This document shows, in pieces, positions 33,081-43,980 of a stretch of DNA of 64,000 nt (its first letter is position 1; every line of letters starts with the position of its first letter). A model generated the notes under the pieces. It searched no databases. It was not told the DNA's origin and saw only the letters and a list, made by a program, of their open reading frames with translations. Source of the DNA: Ottelia alismoides (Eukaryota; Streptophyta; Magnoliopsida; Alismatales; Hydrocharitaceae); the NCBI GenBank assembly GCA_037367405.1, contig JAZKJV010005539.1, positions 62,001 to 126,000 on the forward strand. Reading direction: 5' to 3'. The position numbers and the translations under genes were made by a program.

Positions 33081-34205
33081 GAGGTTTCCGTTCTGGACAG
33101 CTGGGAGGTGGCAGATCTGGCTTCTGATATGTCTGTGTAAATGCTACCAGGTCTGCATGGGAGAACTCTCGCTCTACAGGAATCTCCGACGAAAGGTGGC
33201 CTGCTGAATCATCAATGGACTGTACTGGCTCGCACTCTGTCATGGTTGTCGGCTCAGAAGGAATCAGACAAGGCAAATAATCATCAAAATCGTCCCAGTC
33301 AATGTCTGAATCCGAGGGATCAGAAGAAGATGAGCATGAATGAAAATCATCTGCACCACTCATCACAACACTGTCAGCTTCATGTGTGTCCTCCACCAGG
33401 GATGTGCTCTCCCGGCTCTCGACTGCCATGAGCGTGAGATATGGTGAATCTGTAGGCAAGGCGAGAGTCGGTGCTACAGGGCCTATCCAATTGGATTCAT
33501 CATCAGTCATCTCAAAATCAAAAACCTGGTGGATGTCTCGCTCTTCCTCTGTCATCTGCGCTGCTTCACTGGACTGCTCTGAGCACTCTAACTCTCTGGC
33601 TCTGGTTTCCTCGATCGTCTCTATTTGTATGGTTCCGCCCTCTACGCGAAAGCACACCTTCTCGCTACCATGGTCGGTCACCGCCTTGGCTGTGGCCAAG
33701 AATGGATGTCCGAGAATGATGGGGGCATCGGTTACCAACTCAGGGATCTCCATGTCCAACACAACGAAGTCCACGGGGAATTTCAGGCCCTGAATGGTAA
33801 CGACCACGTCTTTCAATAACCCCTTCGGCCTCTTAGTCGACCTGTCAGCAAACTGAAGGACTGTCCTGCTCCTAAGAAGAGGACCAAACTCGAATCAGTC
33901 GAGTAAGGCTGCCGCAAGAAGGTTAATTGAAGAGTCGTTGTCTAATAGAGTACGATCAAACTGCTGCTCCTGAATCTCGCATCTGATATAGGGAGCTCCT
34001 GCGTCTGGTCGCTTTGCTGGCAGCTTGTTCTGGATGGTGCAGCAAGTGGAATGAGTGAGCACATGGATCTGATCTCTGTGATTCCTCCTCTTCCTACGGA
34101 TGGTGGTTTTCTCCTTCAGGTTCTTCTTGAAGAGGGGGATGTGCTCAAGTGCCTCTTGTAGATTCAGCTGAATATGGAATCTGTCTATCATCTGATTACT
34201 GAACT
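33081..34205 (-). pseudogene. E2 protease and acidic linker, broken
   Basis: The first part (from about 34191: RFHIQLNLQEALEHIPL, RRKRRNH) has D-N-D at 33934-33942 instead of D-S-G, so the active site is probably dead. TGA near 33895-33897 replaces an Arg codon (CGA in type). The second part has [16 protein letters not shown] and IILGHPFL. A long acidic Ser/Asp-rich linker (about 33100-33540) leads to RT. Confidence 0.85.
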
Positions 34206-36902
34206 CTACCTGCTGGTCTTTTTTTGGATTTTCTTTTTTATTCCCCTTCGCCCGGCGGAGTGCCTCGGGGAAGGGGATGGTGGGGCCTCCACAGATGGAG
34301 GACTAGGAATAGGTCCCTGTGCCTGTGAAGAAGGAGAACCCATACAATAATCATCATTCACCACATATGGATCCGTAATTTGAACAGAAACCTTTCCTTT
34401 ATTCATAATTTTGTTTTTCTTTTTGTTCCCACAATCCATAGGTACAAAATGTGGCAACATCACAGCTGGGGGCTCAACAAAAGTAGAAGTGGTGGCCTCA
34501 GTACCACCACCGGCACCTGACTCTGCGGCATCAGCACCGCGCTCTGGGTCTGCATCCAAAATGGTGGCATCAGCACCACCGTCTGCAACATCATCATGAG
34601 CGGCATCAGCACCGCTCCTCTGCTCCTCTGGCGCTCCTAATCCTGCCTCTGGTTGTCGCTCAGAAGAGGCGCCGCCGGCTGGCATCCTACCGCTCCTAGT
34701 AGTAACAAAATCAGCATCATAATAGGAATAAGACATGTCACTCAAATAATCACTAGGAGAGGTATCCTCTGTAAACTCTACCTGCTCAGACTTTCTTTTT
34801 AGATTATTAGGGTTAGGTTCGATCTGAGCGGGTATGGAGGCCTTGCCTTTTATGATGTCCCTCATTTCCTGCCGGAATTCATCCATTTCTTGCCTGAAGG
34901 ATGCTCGTTGTTCGGAGAGCAAGCGGGCAAGATCATCGAGAGCTGGATTCTCAAAGGTGGGACCCTGAGAACCGGATGGTTGTCCCTGCTGGAAGTGAGA
35001 CTGCTGCTGCGGTTGCTGATACTGGGGAGGAGGCTGGGGATAAGACTGCTGAGGCGGCTTGCGCTGCCTCCACGACTGTCCCTGATAGGTGGGACGAGGA
35101 CCATTCTGATATTGCTGTGGCTGGGCATACTGGGGCTGCTGGTGTTGCTGTTGTGGCTGGCTGTTCTGATGCCCTTGGGCAGGATTCTGCTGCTGGGAGG
35201 AGGAGCCACCGTTGCCCCAACGGAATCCGGGGTGATCCCGACGAATCCCGGGCTGAGGGTACCGGTCGTACCAAATCCCATTGACTTCCATCAATGGGTC
35301 CTGCTCGAAGGAGGGTGGAGGAAGAACAGTCAGGGGTTGCTCCGGCTGATAGACCACCATCTGTGTGTCTGAAGATGGCGGTCGCTCTGGATAGTACTGC
35401 AGCAATGGAACCGGCTCTGCCTGAATGTGATTCACCTGGCGGTATGATGTAGATGCCTGGTTGGAATTGTTGCTGCTCGGATCAGCACGTGATCTGGGAG
35501 GCGGCTGAGAATGAGTTTGTGCCTCTTGGACGCAAAGGATCTGCGTCTTCAGATCACTCATTGTCTTGGCAATCTGGTCCATCTGGGCCATGCCTTGCAT
35601 CTGCTTCTTCTCGAGGATCTCGAGACGGTCCAGCTTCTCACTAATGATGCCCATGTCAGCTGCGGCTGATTCAGCTTGGGCTGCGGCAGCTGACACTGTG
35701 TTGGGACCGGCATCGATGCGGGCGATCCTCTGAAATGATCCTGCTCCTTGCGGGGGCTTCTGCTGTGTGTAGACTCGGGCTTGGGCCATCACTGCGTAGT
35801 TTTCTGCGATGCCTTCGTAGATGGCCCAGACGTCGTCTTCTTCCTTGGAGAAATAAGACCCACCGCAAGAGGCGTTCACTAGCCCCTGCAGCTCCGGTGT
35901 CAGCCCACAGAAGAAACTCTGCACGAGATTGGGCTTGTAGATATCGTGGTGTGGACACCGGTCGATGAGCTCTCTGAATCGATCCCATGCTTCATGGAAT
36001 TGTTCATTTGGGATCATGACGAAGTTACTGATCATGGCTCGAGCTGCGTTGGTCCGGCCGAAAGGGTAGTACTTCTTCAGGTACGCGATCCGGAGATCTT
36101 CCCATGTGTCGATGAATTGCCCCAGATGCTTGAGCCAATATGCGGCTCTGTCAACCAACGAGAATGGAAAGGCAATCATCTTGATGGTGTCCTCGGTCAT
36201 CAATCGATCATGGATAGTGCTGCAAATCATCTCGAATTCCTGGAGGTGGAGGTGCGGCTCTTCGGTCGGCAACCCATGGAACTTGGGTAGAAGCTGGATC
36301 GTGTGGGGCCGAAGCTCAAAATCTCCGTGGATTGGCGGGAGTCTGATCCAACGGTGAGTGAGGGATGTAGCTGGATTGTGCAGTTCCCTCATGATAGTCT
36401 GTGGCGGTCGCTCAGCGTCTGGATCGCCTCCTCCTGCATCGAGTCCTCCTCCTCCTCCACCGCCACCGCCCCCAGGTCGGTTCTCTCTCATCTGTGCTAT
36501 CTCTCTCATCAGATCACCCATGAAGGTACCCTGGTCACGGATCTGTCTCTGCATTGTCTCCAGGGACGCTAACAAGGAGTTGTTGATGGCCACCTGATCA
36601 ATTATGAATGGAGGGTGATCATGGTCATCTGGGTGCTCGCCTCCATCTGCCATCACTGGATTTTCTGAAAAAGCAAAAGAGGCCATCTCAGGTGCTGTTG
36701 AATGAGCTGAACTCTGTGATGCACTGAATTCTGAAACAATTGGACTGAGAGAAGGAGAATGGGAAGGGTGGTCAAGGGGGAACAGGGTGGATGTAAACTC
36801 AGGCTCGGAGAGCGGACTCTCCGAGGTATTCCTAGATGAATGAGGAGGAGTGCTGGATAGCGGTGCCGACAAGGTCGGCCTAAGAGATCTCCGTCCCATC
36901 AT
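34206..36902 (-). CDS. E2 gag polyprotein (898 codons)
   Basis: Start chosen at the first ATG of MMGRRSLR (36902), shared with E5; the open frame upstream has only TTG. Order: N-terminal PLSEPEF/FPLDHPS region, a glycine run (36444-36474), the capsid domain (FELRPHTIQLLPKFHG, AFPFSLVDRAAYWLKHLG, AWDRFRELIDRCPHHDI, VNASCGGSYF), a helical segment (DMGIISEKLDRLEILEKK), a Gln/Pro-rich tail, IEPNPNNLKRKSEQ, and acidic G-A-D-A repeats (about 34480-34660). A 1-base loss relative to E5 near 34280-34290 puts the last 28 or so codons out of frame, so Gag is nearly full but disconnected from protease. No zinc knuckle is seen. Confidence 0.85.
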   Translation of the reverse strand: MMGRRSLRPTLSAPLSSTPPHSSRNTSESPLSEPEFTSTLFPLDHPSHSPSLSPIVSEFSASQSSAHSTAPEMASFAFSENPVMADGGEHPDDHDHPPFIIDQVAINNSLLASLETMQRQIRDQGTFMGDLMREIAQMRENRPGGGGGGGGGGLDAGGGDPDAERPPQTIMRELHNPATSLTHRWIRLPPIHGDFELRPHTIQLLPKFHGLPTEEPHLHLQEFEMICSTIHDRLMTEDTIKMIAFPFSLVDRAAYWLKHLGQFIDTWEDLRIAYLKKYYPFGRTNAARAMISNFVMIPNEQFHEAWDRFRELIDRCPHHDIYKPNLVQSFFCGLTPELQGLVNASCGGSYFSKEEDDVWAIYEGIAENYAVMAQARVYTQQKPPQGAGSFQRIARIDAGPNTVSAAAAQAESAAADMGIISEKLDRLEILEKKQMQGMAQMDQIAKTMSDLKTQILCVQEAQTHSQPPPRSRADPSSNNSNQASTSYRQVNHIQAEPVPLLQYYPERPPSSDTQMVVYQPEQPLTVLPPPSFEQDPLMEVNGIWYDRYPQPGIRRDHPGFRWGNGGSSSQQQNPAQGHQNSQPQQQHQQPQYAQPQQYQNGPRPTYQGQSWRQRKPPQQSYPQPPPQYQQPQQQSHFQQGQPSGSQGPTFENPALDDLARLLSEQRASFRQEMDEFRQEMRDIIKGKASIPAQIEPNPNNLKRKSEQVEFTEDTSPSDYLSDMSYSYYDADFVTTRSGRMPAGGASSERQPEAGLGAPEEQRSGADAAHDDVADGGADATILDADPERGADAAESGAGGGTEATTSTFVEPPAVMLPHFVPMDCGNKKKNKIMNKGKVSVQITDPYVVNDDYCMGSPSSQAQGPIPSPPSVEAPPSPSPRHSAGRRGIKKKIQKKTSR
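36444..36474 (-). repeat. GGN trinucleotide run (poly-Gly) in E2 gag
   Basis: About ten glycine codons, followed by LDAGGG, before the RELHNPAT block. It is the positional counterpart of the alanine run in E5. Confidence 0.85.
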
Positions 36903-38672
36903 CTTGATTATTTGGGAAGAACAGGGAAAATGCAAGAGAAGAAGAGGAATGAGATGCAACAAAATTGCGCACAATTGTGCTGTATTTTTGATCTTGACCT
37001 AAACAAATCTAGCAATCAAACACAAAGCAGGGGTGAGTTCACCAACTCAACACGTGAAGCCGTGAAGGTTCGGCTTTTATCTTGTCAATTTTATCTTGAT
37101 TCAGGAAGTTATCTTTTCACGAGTCCTTAGAACGCTATGCCTAAAGGAGAGAGAGTACTGCCGGGAAAGTATCCCCGTACTTGTCCTCCTCCTGTGTAAC
37201 CTGTAACTTGCGCTTTTTAAGGTCCTTGCAACCCTTCCTGGATCCGTACTCAGCCAAAGAAATAGAGGGAGGAAGCCGATAGGCGAAACCGATACTTCAG
37301 ACCTCGCTCGCAACGGAATCACCCGTGAGCGTACAAGGTCCTACTCGGACGCAGCCGGTGAGACAGACACACCCGTGAAGGCGTGGCCTAAGCTCTGTAC
37401 TTCGGACAAGGTCGGCGCTCACACAATAGTCAGTCACCAATGGCGACCAAGCCCTACTCGACTACGTACGATAGTAGCGCCAATACTTCGGAAATCCAGG
37501 CGATACACAAGGCAGCCACAAGTTGGGTTTTTTGGCTCTAATCCTTACGAAGCGCTCACCTCACTTGGAAGGAGACCTTCCCATGCAACCTGAATACAAG
37601 TGAGGGTGTTACTCTCCCCAAGCAATGAATCCAATTATCGATTTTATTTTTGGTCAAGTTTTCTTAGCAGTCCCTTTTTTAATTTTTTTGGTGTTATCGC
37701 TTCTTTTGAGTAGATTCAAACAAGCGCCTAACGATTTTTGTATTTTCTTTGTCCTACTTTGTTCCAAAAACAGAGGGAGAATAGAGTCGGAAAAGCCGTG
37801 CAAGTCGACACCAAGGTGGAAATCTCACCTTTGTGCCTAAATGATGCATGCAAAGTAAGAAGACTTACAGCGAATCCCAACTCTCTCCATGCGGGATGCA
37901 AAGCAGAATTTGTAAACCTAAGCTACATGGCGATATGCAAAGCGGAAAATCGTCCTAGAGTAGGCAACTGCTAGCGTAAAGAACCACGAGTTAACCACTA
38001 GCTCTCAATCCTAGTGTCTGGTCTAGGCTCACTCCTCCTCTGCTCAACACATTTGAGTTAGGAGAAAGCGCTTGTGTGGAGTGAGCTCGCGGCGTGCGGA
38101 TCGATAACCAATGATCAACTACTTAATTAGTCTAACTCCAACAACGAACTATAGGAGCATGCAAATATAATTAAAGTGTTTGGACCTATTCTAATCGAAT
38201 CAAGCAGGACCTACAATCTAAGGGCTCATTCCACAAAAGAAAGGAAAAAGGAAAACAAAACCGGAAAATGACAAGCGAGAAAACGCGATAAAACCGCGGT
38301 GAGCCCCCGGGTGAACAAACACCCGGAAATTAGGCCCGGTAGTGTCTCAAGAGTCTAAGTGTCCAAGTACCTGTATTATTACAAATTAATAAGGTCACTC
38401 TCTCACAAAAATAAAATGCAAGCTAAGCTACCACTCTCTCTCACTCCTCCTGCTCTCTCCTGCCAGCTTGACCTAAGAAGGCCGGCTCCGCTTCCCAAGG
38501 ATGCTCCGGGTCACCTAAGCGATCCGCCTCGCTCCGCGATCCCTCGCAAGAAGACAAGAAAGGATGGTCAGAATAGCTCAATCAATATATATCAAACATG
38601 TAAGAGAGATGAAATGAAGCTATGGTAAACAACAATCACAAGCAAACAAAAATGTAAACTACTCGCTGTTGC
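36903..38672 (-). other. E2 leader between PBS and gag
   Basis: About 1.77 kb with no convincing gene. It shares short blocks with E5 and E3: TTAGCAGTCCC (about 37664), GCGCCTAACGA (about 37725), GATGCATGCAAAGTAAGAA (about 37844) and AAGTGTTTGGACCTA (about 38177). It also holds the hairpin at 38307-38326 and AGAGTCTAAGTGTCCAAGT (38349-38367), which recurs in E5. Most of the rest does not align between elements. Confidence 0.6.
38307..38326 (-). ncRNA. E2 leader hairpin with compensatory changes
   Basis: Stem CCGGGTG / CACCCGG around a 6-base loop, about 350 bases after the PBS. E3 has CAAGTG / CACTTG in the identical context (GAGCCCC before, AAATTAGGCCCG after): two G-C pairs became A-T pairs on both sides. 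It is a cis structure in the genomic RNA. A role in packaging or dimerisation is inference. Confidence 0.65.
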
Positions 38673-38690
38673 TCCCCGGCAACGGCGCCA
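38673..38690 (-). promoter_or_regulatory. E2 primer-binding site (tRNA-Asp)
   Basis: On the minus strand TGGCGCCGTTGCCGGGGA, a perfect 18-base complement of the plant tRNA-Asp 3' end, two bases from the LTR. Confidence 0.93.
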
Positions 38691-41310
38691 TTTGATAAAC
38701 TCAAAAATCGATCGGTCTTGTGTTCCACACAAGGCGGGAACACAGTCGAAGTGTCGACCAATCAAAATCTGAATTTAATCAACAATTAAACCACTCTAAA
38801 GATCAATAAATTAGAAATAATGTGGAGTTAAAATTTATTTTTAACTCTGCACAAATGGTGTAAAGGGCAAGTATGCAGAGAGTTCGAACACAGGGAGCAA
38901 GCAGGGTAATTCCAAATAATGTGCACAAGTGAATGTGTATGTGTAAAGTGTCTACACTAAGCAAGCAAGTAAATAAATTTTTGTGGGTTTTTAATTTTTA
39001 ATTAATTTTTTTATATTAATTTAATTTTTAATTTTATATTTTGATTTTTAATTTTCTGATTTTTATAATTTTATATTTTATATTTTTTTCAATATTGGAA
39101 TTTAAAACCAATGTAATAAAAGACAAGATAAAATATTTATAAAAATGTGCAAAAATATCCAAAAAGTCAGAAATAAAATGTTTTTGATATTTTTAGGATT
39201 TTTTACTGTTTTTGTGATTTTTGGGTATTTTTCAAGGTGTTTTTGGTATTTTTATATACTGAAATGAGAGAAAACAGTGAAATTTATGCTGGCTGTGAAT
39301 AAAATGGGAATGAAAATAAGCAAACAGCAACCAAAATTTTTCACACTATTTTTCAAATGAAGATAATAAAATATAGAACAAACAGAAACTGAGTTTGTAA
39401 TTTTTGGAGTTTTCTTTGATTTTATGTATTTTTTTGAAGTTTTTAAGTGTATTTAAATTTTTAGTGTTTTTCTTTTCAAATTTTTAGTGATTTTTGGACT
39501 GACACTAAAATATGGTAAAATAGACACTAGGGAATTTTTTTGGAATTTTTCGAGATGTTTTAATATTTTTTTGGCATTTTCTAATCTAGACAGTGAATAA
39601 AAAGCATGTTTTTGATTTTTAATAAATATAAAAATAAAATCAAATCAAAAACTGGAATGATAGCGTGGAAGCACAAGTTCACAGGAGCCTAAGCCTATTT
39701 TTGTGGAATTTTTGGACTTAAAAAGATAATTTAAATAATTACAACAAGCATCCAAACAATTAACAGGCCTGGCAAGGGTATATTTGCAATTTCTCAAACA
39801 TCCAGGGGATTACATGCAATTTTCCACAAAATTTTAAACTAAATATTCAACTTTTAGGGCCAAACAGCAATTACTAAACCCGCCTGGGTGTCGGTGTAAA
39901 TTACCCCCCAGGGCGCGTGACTTGCACGCGCCTGGCGAGGACCAAAATGTAATTATCCAAGAACCTGGGGGCTTACATGCAATTTTTTTCCAAAAATATA
40001 ACACGTGATATGAAAGTTTTGGTACTGAAAAGAAATAAGACAAAGACCAAGGGTACCCTGGCAAAATGCCCACACCTCACGTGAACTGGTCATGTGATGT
40101 GACGTGGTAGGGGACCTATATGTGAATGTTAGATGCCTGAGGGTCTCTTCGCAAATATTACAAAAACATTACACTACAGATGAAAGTTTTAGGACTAAAC
40201 TTTAAATACAAAATGCACGAGGGTGTAGATGCAAAATACCCTCGGCGTACGATCCAACGGCGATGAAGAAGCCACTTAAACACGTGGCGCGTTGGGGACG
40301 GCCGATGACGCTTCGCTTCGACGTCTGAGATTAGATCTCAGCATGAGATCCAACAGTGGCTGGGCTCGGACGATCTGACGGTCGAGGCGCGATCTGGGAC
40401 AGCGGCTCGATTGAACGGTGGAGGAGCGAGATGGAGGAACAGGGAAGAACGCCGGCGGGGCGATCTTCCCCGAGCTCGTTATCGGGTCTCCGGTGGTGGA
40501 TGGGCTCCAAAATCGAGCTGCGGACTCCTGGGAGGTCGAGGAGGATGCTGGGTTGCTCGAGTACGTCGGAGGTGCTTCGGAGTGCTGGCGCGAAGGCGGC
40601 GGAGCTCAGAGCTCCAGGTAGCTCCGACGAACCTCGCAAAACGGCCCCCAGTGGCTTTGCCTGCACGTTGACCTGCAAAAAGGGGTGAAAGGGTCCAAGG
40701 CAAACTGCCTGGACCCCGCGGAGGCGAAATGGAGGTCGGAGGTGGTCTGTGGACGGCGAAGAGATGTCGGCCGGAGATGTGCTCCGGCGAGATGGGATGA
40801 TCGGGCGATTCAGGCGATGAAACTCGGATTTTTTTGGGGGGTTTTGATCCTTAAGCTAAGGGGAATAAAATGAAGCAAAAAGAAGAGGAAAAAGGGGGTA
40901 CCTCGAAGGTGGAGGACCTGAGGTTGGTGTACCTCGACGCCGGTGGTTGGCGGAGGTGGTGGAGCCGATTCGAGGCTTCCTCGACTCGCCTGAGGGCACG
41001 GCTGAGGAGCTGTCACCTCCAGCAGTGGAACGAGCACCATAGGGAGGAGGATTAATGGCCAAGAAGGTTCAAATTTTCGAATGATGTCAAGGGGGTCTTT
41101 TTGAAGGGTTGACGAGGAGGTCCCTTGATTGACGCGCAACTGGCGCGACAGTGATCCTTAGCCCAAGAAGAACCTTGGGCGAGCAAGATGGATAGTAGGG
41201 GAACGATTTTGCAGAAGGAAGTTTCGCGAAAGGATGAAAGTCTTCGCCTCGAAAAATCCGCAAAAGCAGGGAGAAAACGAGGCGCGCAGAGCTACAGGGG
41301 GTAGGTCAGA

Positions 41311-41330
41311 CTGTTGACCGTGGTCAACAG
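41311..41330. promoter_or_regulatory. Inverted W-box-like pair (E2 5' LTR)
   Basis: CTGTTGACC / GGTCAACAG with two bases between, identical to the copy in the other LTR. Confidence 0.7.
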
Positions 41331-41339
41331 TTCTGACCT

Positions 41340-41367
41340 CCTGGTTGGTCCACGTGGACCAACCAGG
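41340..41367. promoter_or_regulatory. 28-bp G-box palindrome (E2 5' LTR)
   Basis: Perfect palindrome, identical to the copies at 9860, 26494, 52579 and 62196. Confidence 0.85.
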
Positions 41368-42525
41368 AAAAACTCTATAAAAAATGTTTTATTAATTAAA
41401 TTAAAAATAGTAAATGGCATTATTAATTTATGATTGTAAAATAAAAAATATTCGTTATTTTATGTAGTATTTTATTATAATTTTTAATTTATTTTATGAG
41501 GTATATTTTTACAAGTTTACTTTTTAGCCCTATATAGGTGTATTACCTATGTATTTTAATATTCTATTTTTATTTTGTGCATTTTATTTTTATTCTTTTC
41601 ATTTCTTATTTTATAAAATTATGAAATACTTTTATATACACACATATTTTTTATTTAATTTTTCTGATATGTTTTGTATATTAAATAAAATATAAGTATA
41701 AAAAGTATAGGTGTACATATAGGTGTATTACCTGTATAATATGTATAAGTTTATTTTTATTTCTATTTTTCTTTGTATTTTTATTCTGATTTTAATACTC
41801 ATATACATTATAAGTAATATTTACATGATTATAAAAATATAAAAATATAAGAATAGTGAATAAATAATAAATTGAATATTTTATTCTGTACACTTATACA
41901 ATGAGGGTCCAAAACTCAACTTTCAAACCGTAGCCCCGCCAAATGCGAAACCACCGCCATTAAATAGCTTATTTTCTTATATATACAATTAAAGGTGAGT
42001 ATGCTGCATTTGGAGTTGTCAGTTGTGAGATACGGGTCTGGAAAGTTGGATTTCTGGATTTTTTATTCAGACCATAACTTTTCATCTGTACATTATTTTT
42101 CAGTGAAATCAATTTTGTATTTTTCCTTGTAATATTATCTACAACTTTCATGTACAAAGTTTCTTTATTTGATGTGTAAAAAGTGGAACCAAAAATAGGT
42201 CCCAAAATGAATAAAGAATGAATAGAATGTATAGGTATTTCATCTGCATTTCTGACCTTATCTCCCCCTACTTTGTTCCTTGTCGACCTATTCATCAGGA
42301 TGCCTAGGTCTCAGGGTTTCAGGTCATAAAATATTTACAATATTTTATACTTTTTCTTTTCTTTTATTTATTCTATAATTTTGGCTTTAATTACAGCATT
42401 TTATACACTATGTAGATGCACATGCATGAATGCTAAGATGATGATTTTAGTGCTATTTACAGGCATTTGCTAGGGTTTTTGGTGCCAAAATGATAGAATA
42501 AAGATGATGAAATGTGGATTCATCA

Positions 42526-42530
42526 AATAT
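42526..42530. repeat. Target-site duplication of E2, right copy
   Basis: AATAT immediately after ATTCATCA, equal to 23836-23840. Confidence 0.92.
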
Positions 42531-43520
42531 CATCATGTGCGACACAATGTACTTGAAGTACATTCAGATATCCAACGTCTTCGATGCTTAGGGCATTGAA
42601 TTCATGGGGTCATGGGCCAATAGTCAGGGTTTCGAGTACATCCTGCTCGTCATCGACTACGTCAGTAGATGGGTGGAGGCAATCCCATCCTGAACCACTG
42701 ACAGCCTCAAAGTCTGTTGATTTTGGAAAGGCAACATCATTTTGCAGTTTGAAATCCCCAAGATTCTCATTTCTGATAGGGGGATCCACTTCATTAACAA
42801 GGAGATCAAGAAGTTGACTAAAGAATACGGCATTGAACATCATGTTGATGCACCGTACCCCCCACAATCAAATGGCTTAGCTAAATGTTCTAAGAGGGAG
42901 ATCAAGACAATATTGTAGAAGTTTATACGTCTGGATCATAAGAATTGGTCACAACTACTTGACTTAGTTTTGTGGGCATATTATATGGCATACAAGTCTC
43001 CACTCGGCATGTCTTCATACCGTCTTGTTGATGGAAAGCCTTGCCACCTGCCCATGGAACTCATTCACAAATCCTTGTGGGTATTGAACTTGTGCATCCT
43101 TGATTCCGAGCAAGGAGGGAAGAACAAAAAAGTTGATCTGAATCGACTGCATGAAATCTGAGACTACCGTACGATAACAACATGATATACAAAGAGAAAG
43201 TCAAGAGATGGCACGACAGACACATCCGAAGGAATACTTTCAAACCTGGACATAAGGTATGGTTATTCGATGCGAAGTTGAAAATTTTCCCAAGCAAACT
43301 GAAGAGCAAGTGGATAGGATCATTCATCATGAGAAATGTATGTAACAATGGAAGTTTACTTATATCTGAATTGTCACCTGATGCACAACCTTTTGTAGTT
43401 AATGGGCAGTTGCTGAAGCCATACCTTAAGCATGATACATTCATGTCCGTTGTGGATTCGATAGAAGCTGTATTTCAAGATGATCTCTCAGAGATAGAAG
43501 GATCAGACACAAAAGGCTGA
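42531..43520 (+). pseudogene. E4 integrase core and C-terminus
   Basis: Blocks matching E1 5120-6110: the GIDFMGP equivalent as GIEFMG (42594-42612), [10 protein letters not shown] as F/L-ISDRGIHF (about 42765), KREIKTIL (about 42895), SSYRLVDGKPCHLPMELIHKSLW, VWLFDAKLKIFPSKL and NGQLLKPYLKHDTFM. TAG at about 42916 and other breaks. The last frame (43182-43520) is open to its natural stop. It lies directly after the E2 insertion. Confidence 0.85.
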
Positions 43521-43612
43521 AAATCACAAAAGGATTTTATTTTCTTCTTTTCTTATTGTCATTTTCATTTTGTTCTATTTCTCTAAAAATGGTGTTCACC
43601 CCTTCATCATTG

Positions 43613-43980
43613 TTATATTTAGGGTGTACTTTGTCCTAAGTATGGGAGGGGTGATCACCCCGAGTTATTCATCCCTTGATCCATCACATGTCTCCTCAGC
43701 TCTTCATATTCTGTCTATACTTAGGAATATCTTACCTATCTTACCCTAAATATAGGGGGACACGTTGAGCCGAAGATTTCGTCCATTCCCATCCAAAACT
43801 CTCCTTACTTTGTGTACAGTCTGCTATACTTAGGATTATTTCATAAAAGTATAGGAGGACAGTCAACTTCTCATTCATTCAGTCTTTAATCATTGTAGTA
43901 TAACCTCGTCTATAGTACAAGTTATGTCTTCTCTTTTTCTCTTTGATCTATGAGGACATAGCTCAAGCTAAGCATATGGG
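43613..43980 (+). repeat. E4 array of PPT-like hairpins (decayed)
   Basis: Four positions: 43613-43651, 43715-43759, 43824-43858 and 43911-43980. Stems are partly eroded and G-runs shortened (GGGAGGGG, GGGGG, GGAGG, GGGG). The first is enclosed by GGTGTTCACCCC and GGGGTGATCACC. The last keeps the alternative partner ATAACTCGTAC (43991-44030 region) with one mismatch. So the arrangement predates the split of E4 from the others. Confidence 0.75.

Larger units (their letters stand above)
23841..42525 (-). mobile_element. E2: full-length Athila-type element, 18,685 bp
   Basis: Complete on the minus strand: 5' LTR 38693-42525, PBS 38673-38690, leader, gag 34206-36902, protease, RT, RNase H, integrase to about 30205, hairpin array 29660-30017, 3' non-coding block, PPT 27680-27695 and 3' LTR 23841-27679. 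It is flanked by the perfect 5-bp duplication AATAT and sits in the E4 integrase. In the first 300 or so aligned LTR bases I count about eight differences (2-3 %), so it is the youngest copy here. Stops, frameshifts and changed catalytic residues make it non-autonomous now. The number of lesions is about what that age would produce. Confidence 0.95.
38693..42525 (-). repeat. E2 5' LTR (3833 bp)
   Basis: Partner of 23841-27679 with the same ends and order. It carries the W-box-like pair at 41311-41330, the 28-bp G-box palindrome at 41340-41367 and the periodic motif block at about 39760-40230. By eye it differs in a few percent of positions, with many transitions. Confidence 0.93.

Noticed and set aside
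38673..38690. Possible tRNA-Asp gene
   Set aside because: Only the 3'-terminal 18 bases match, adjacent to an LTR; this is the primer-binding site.
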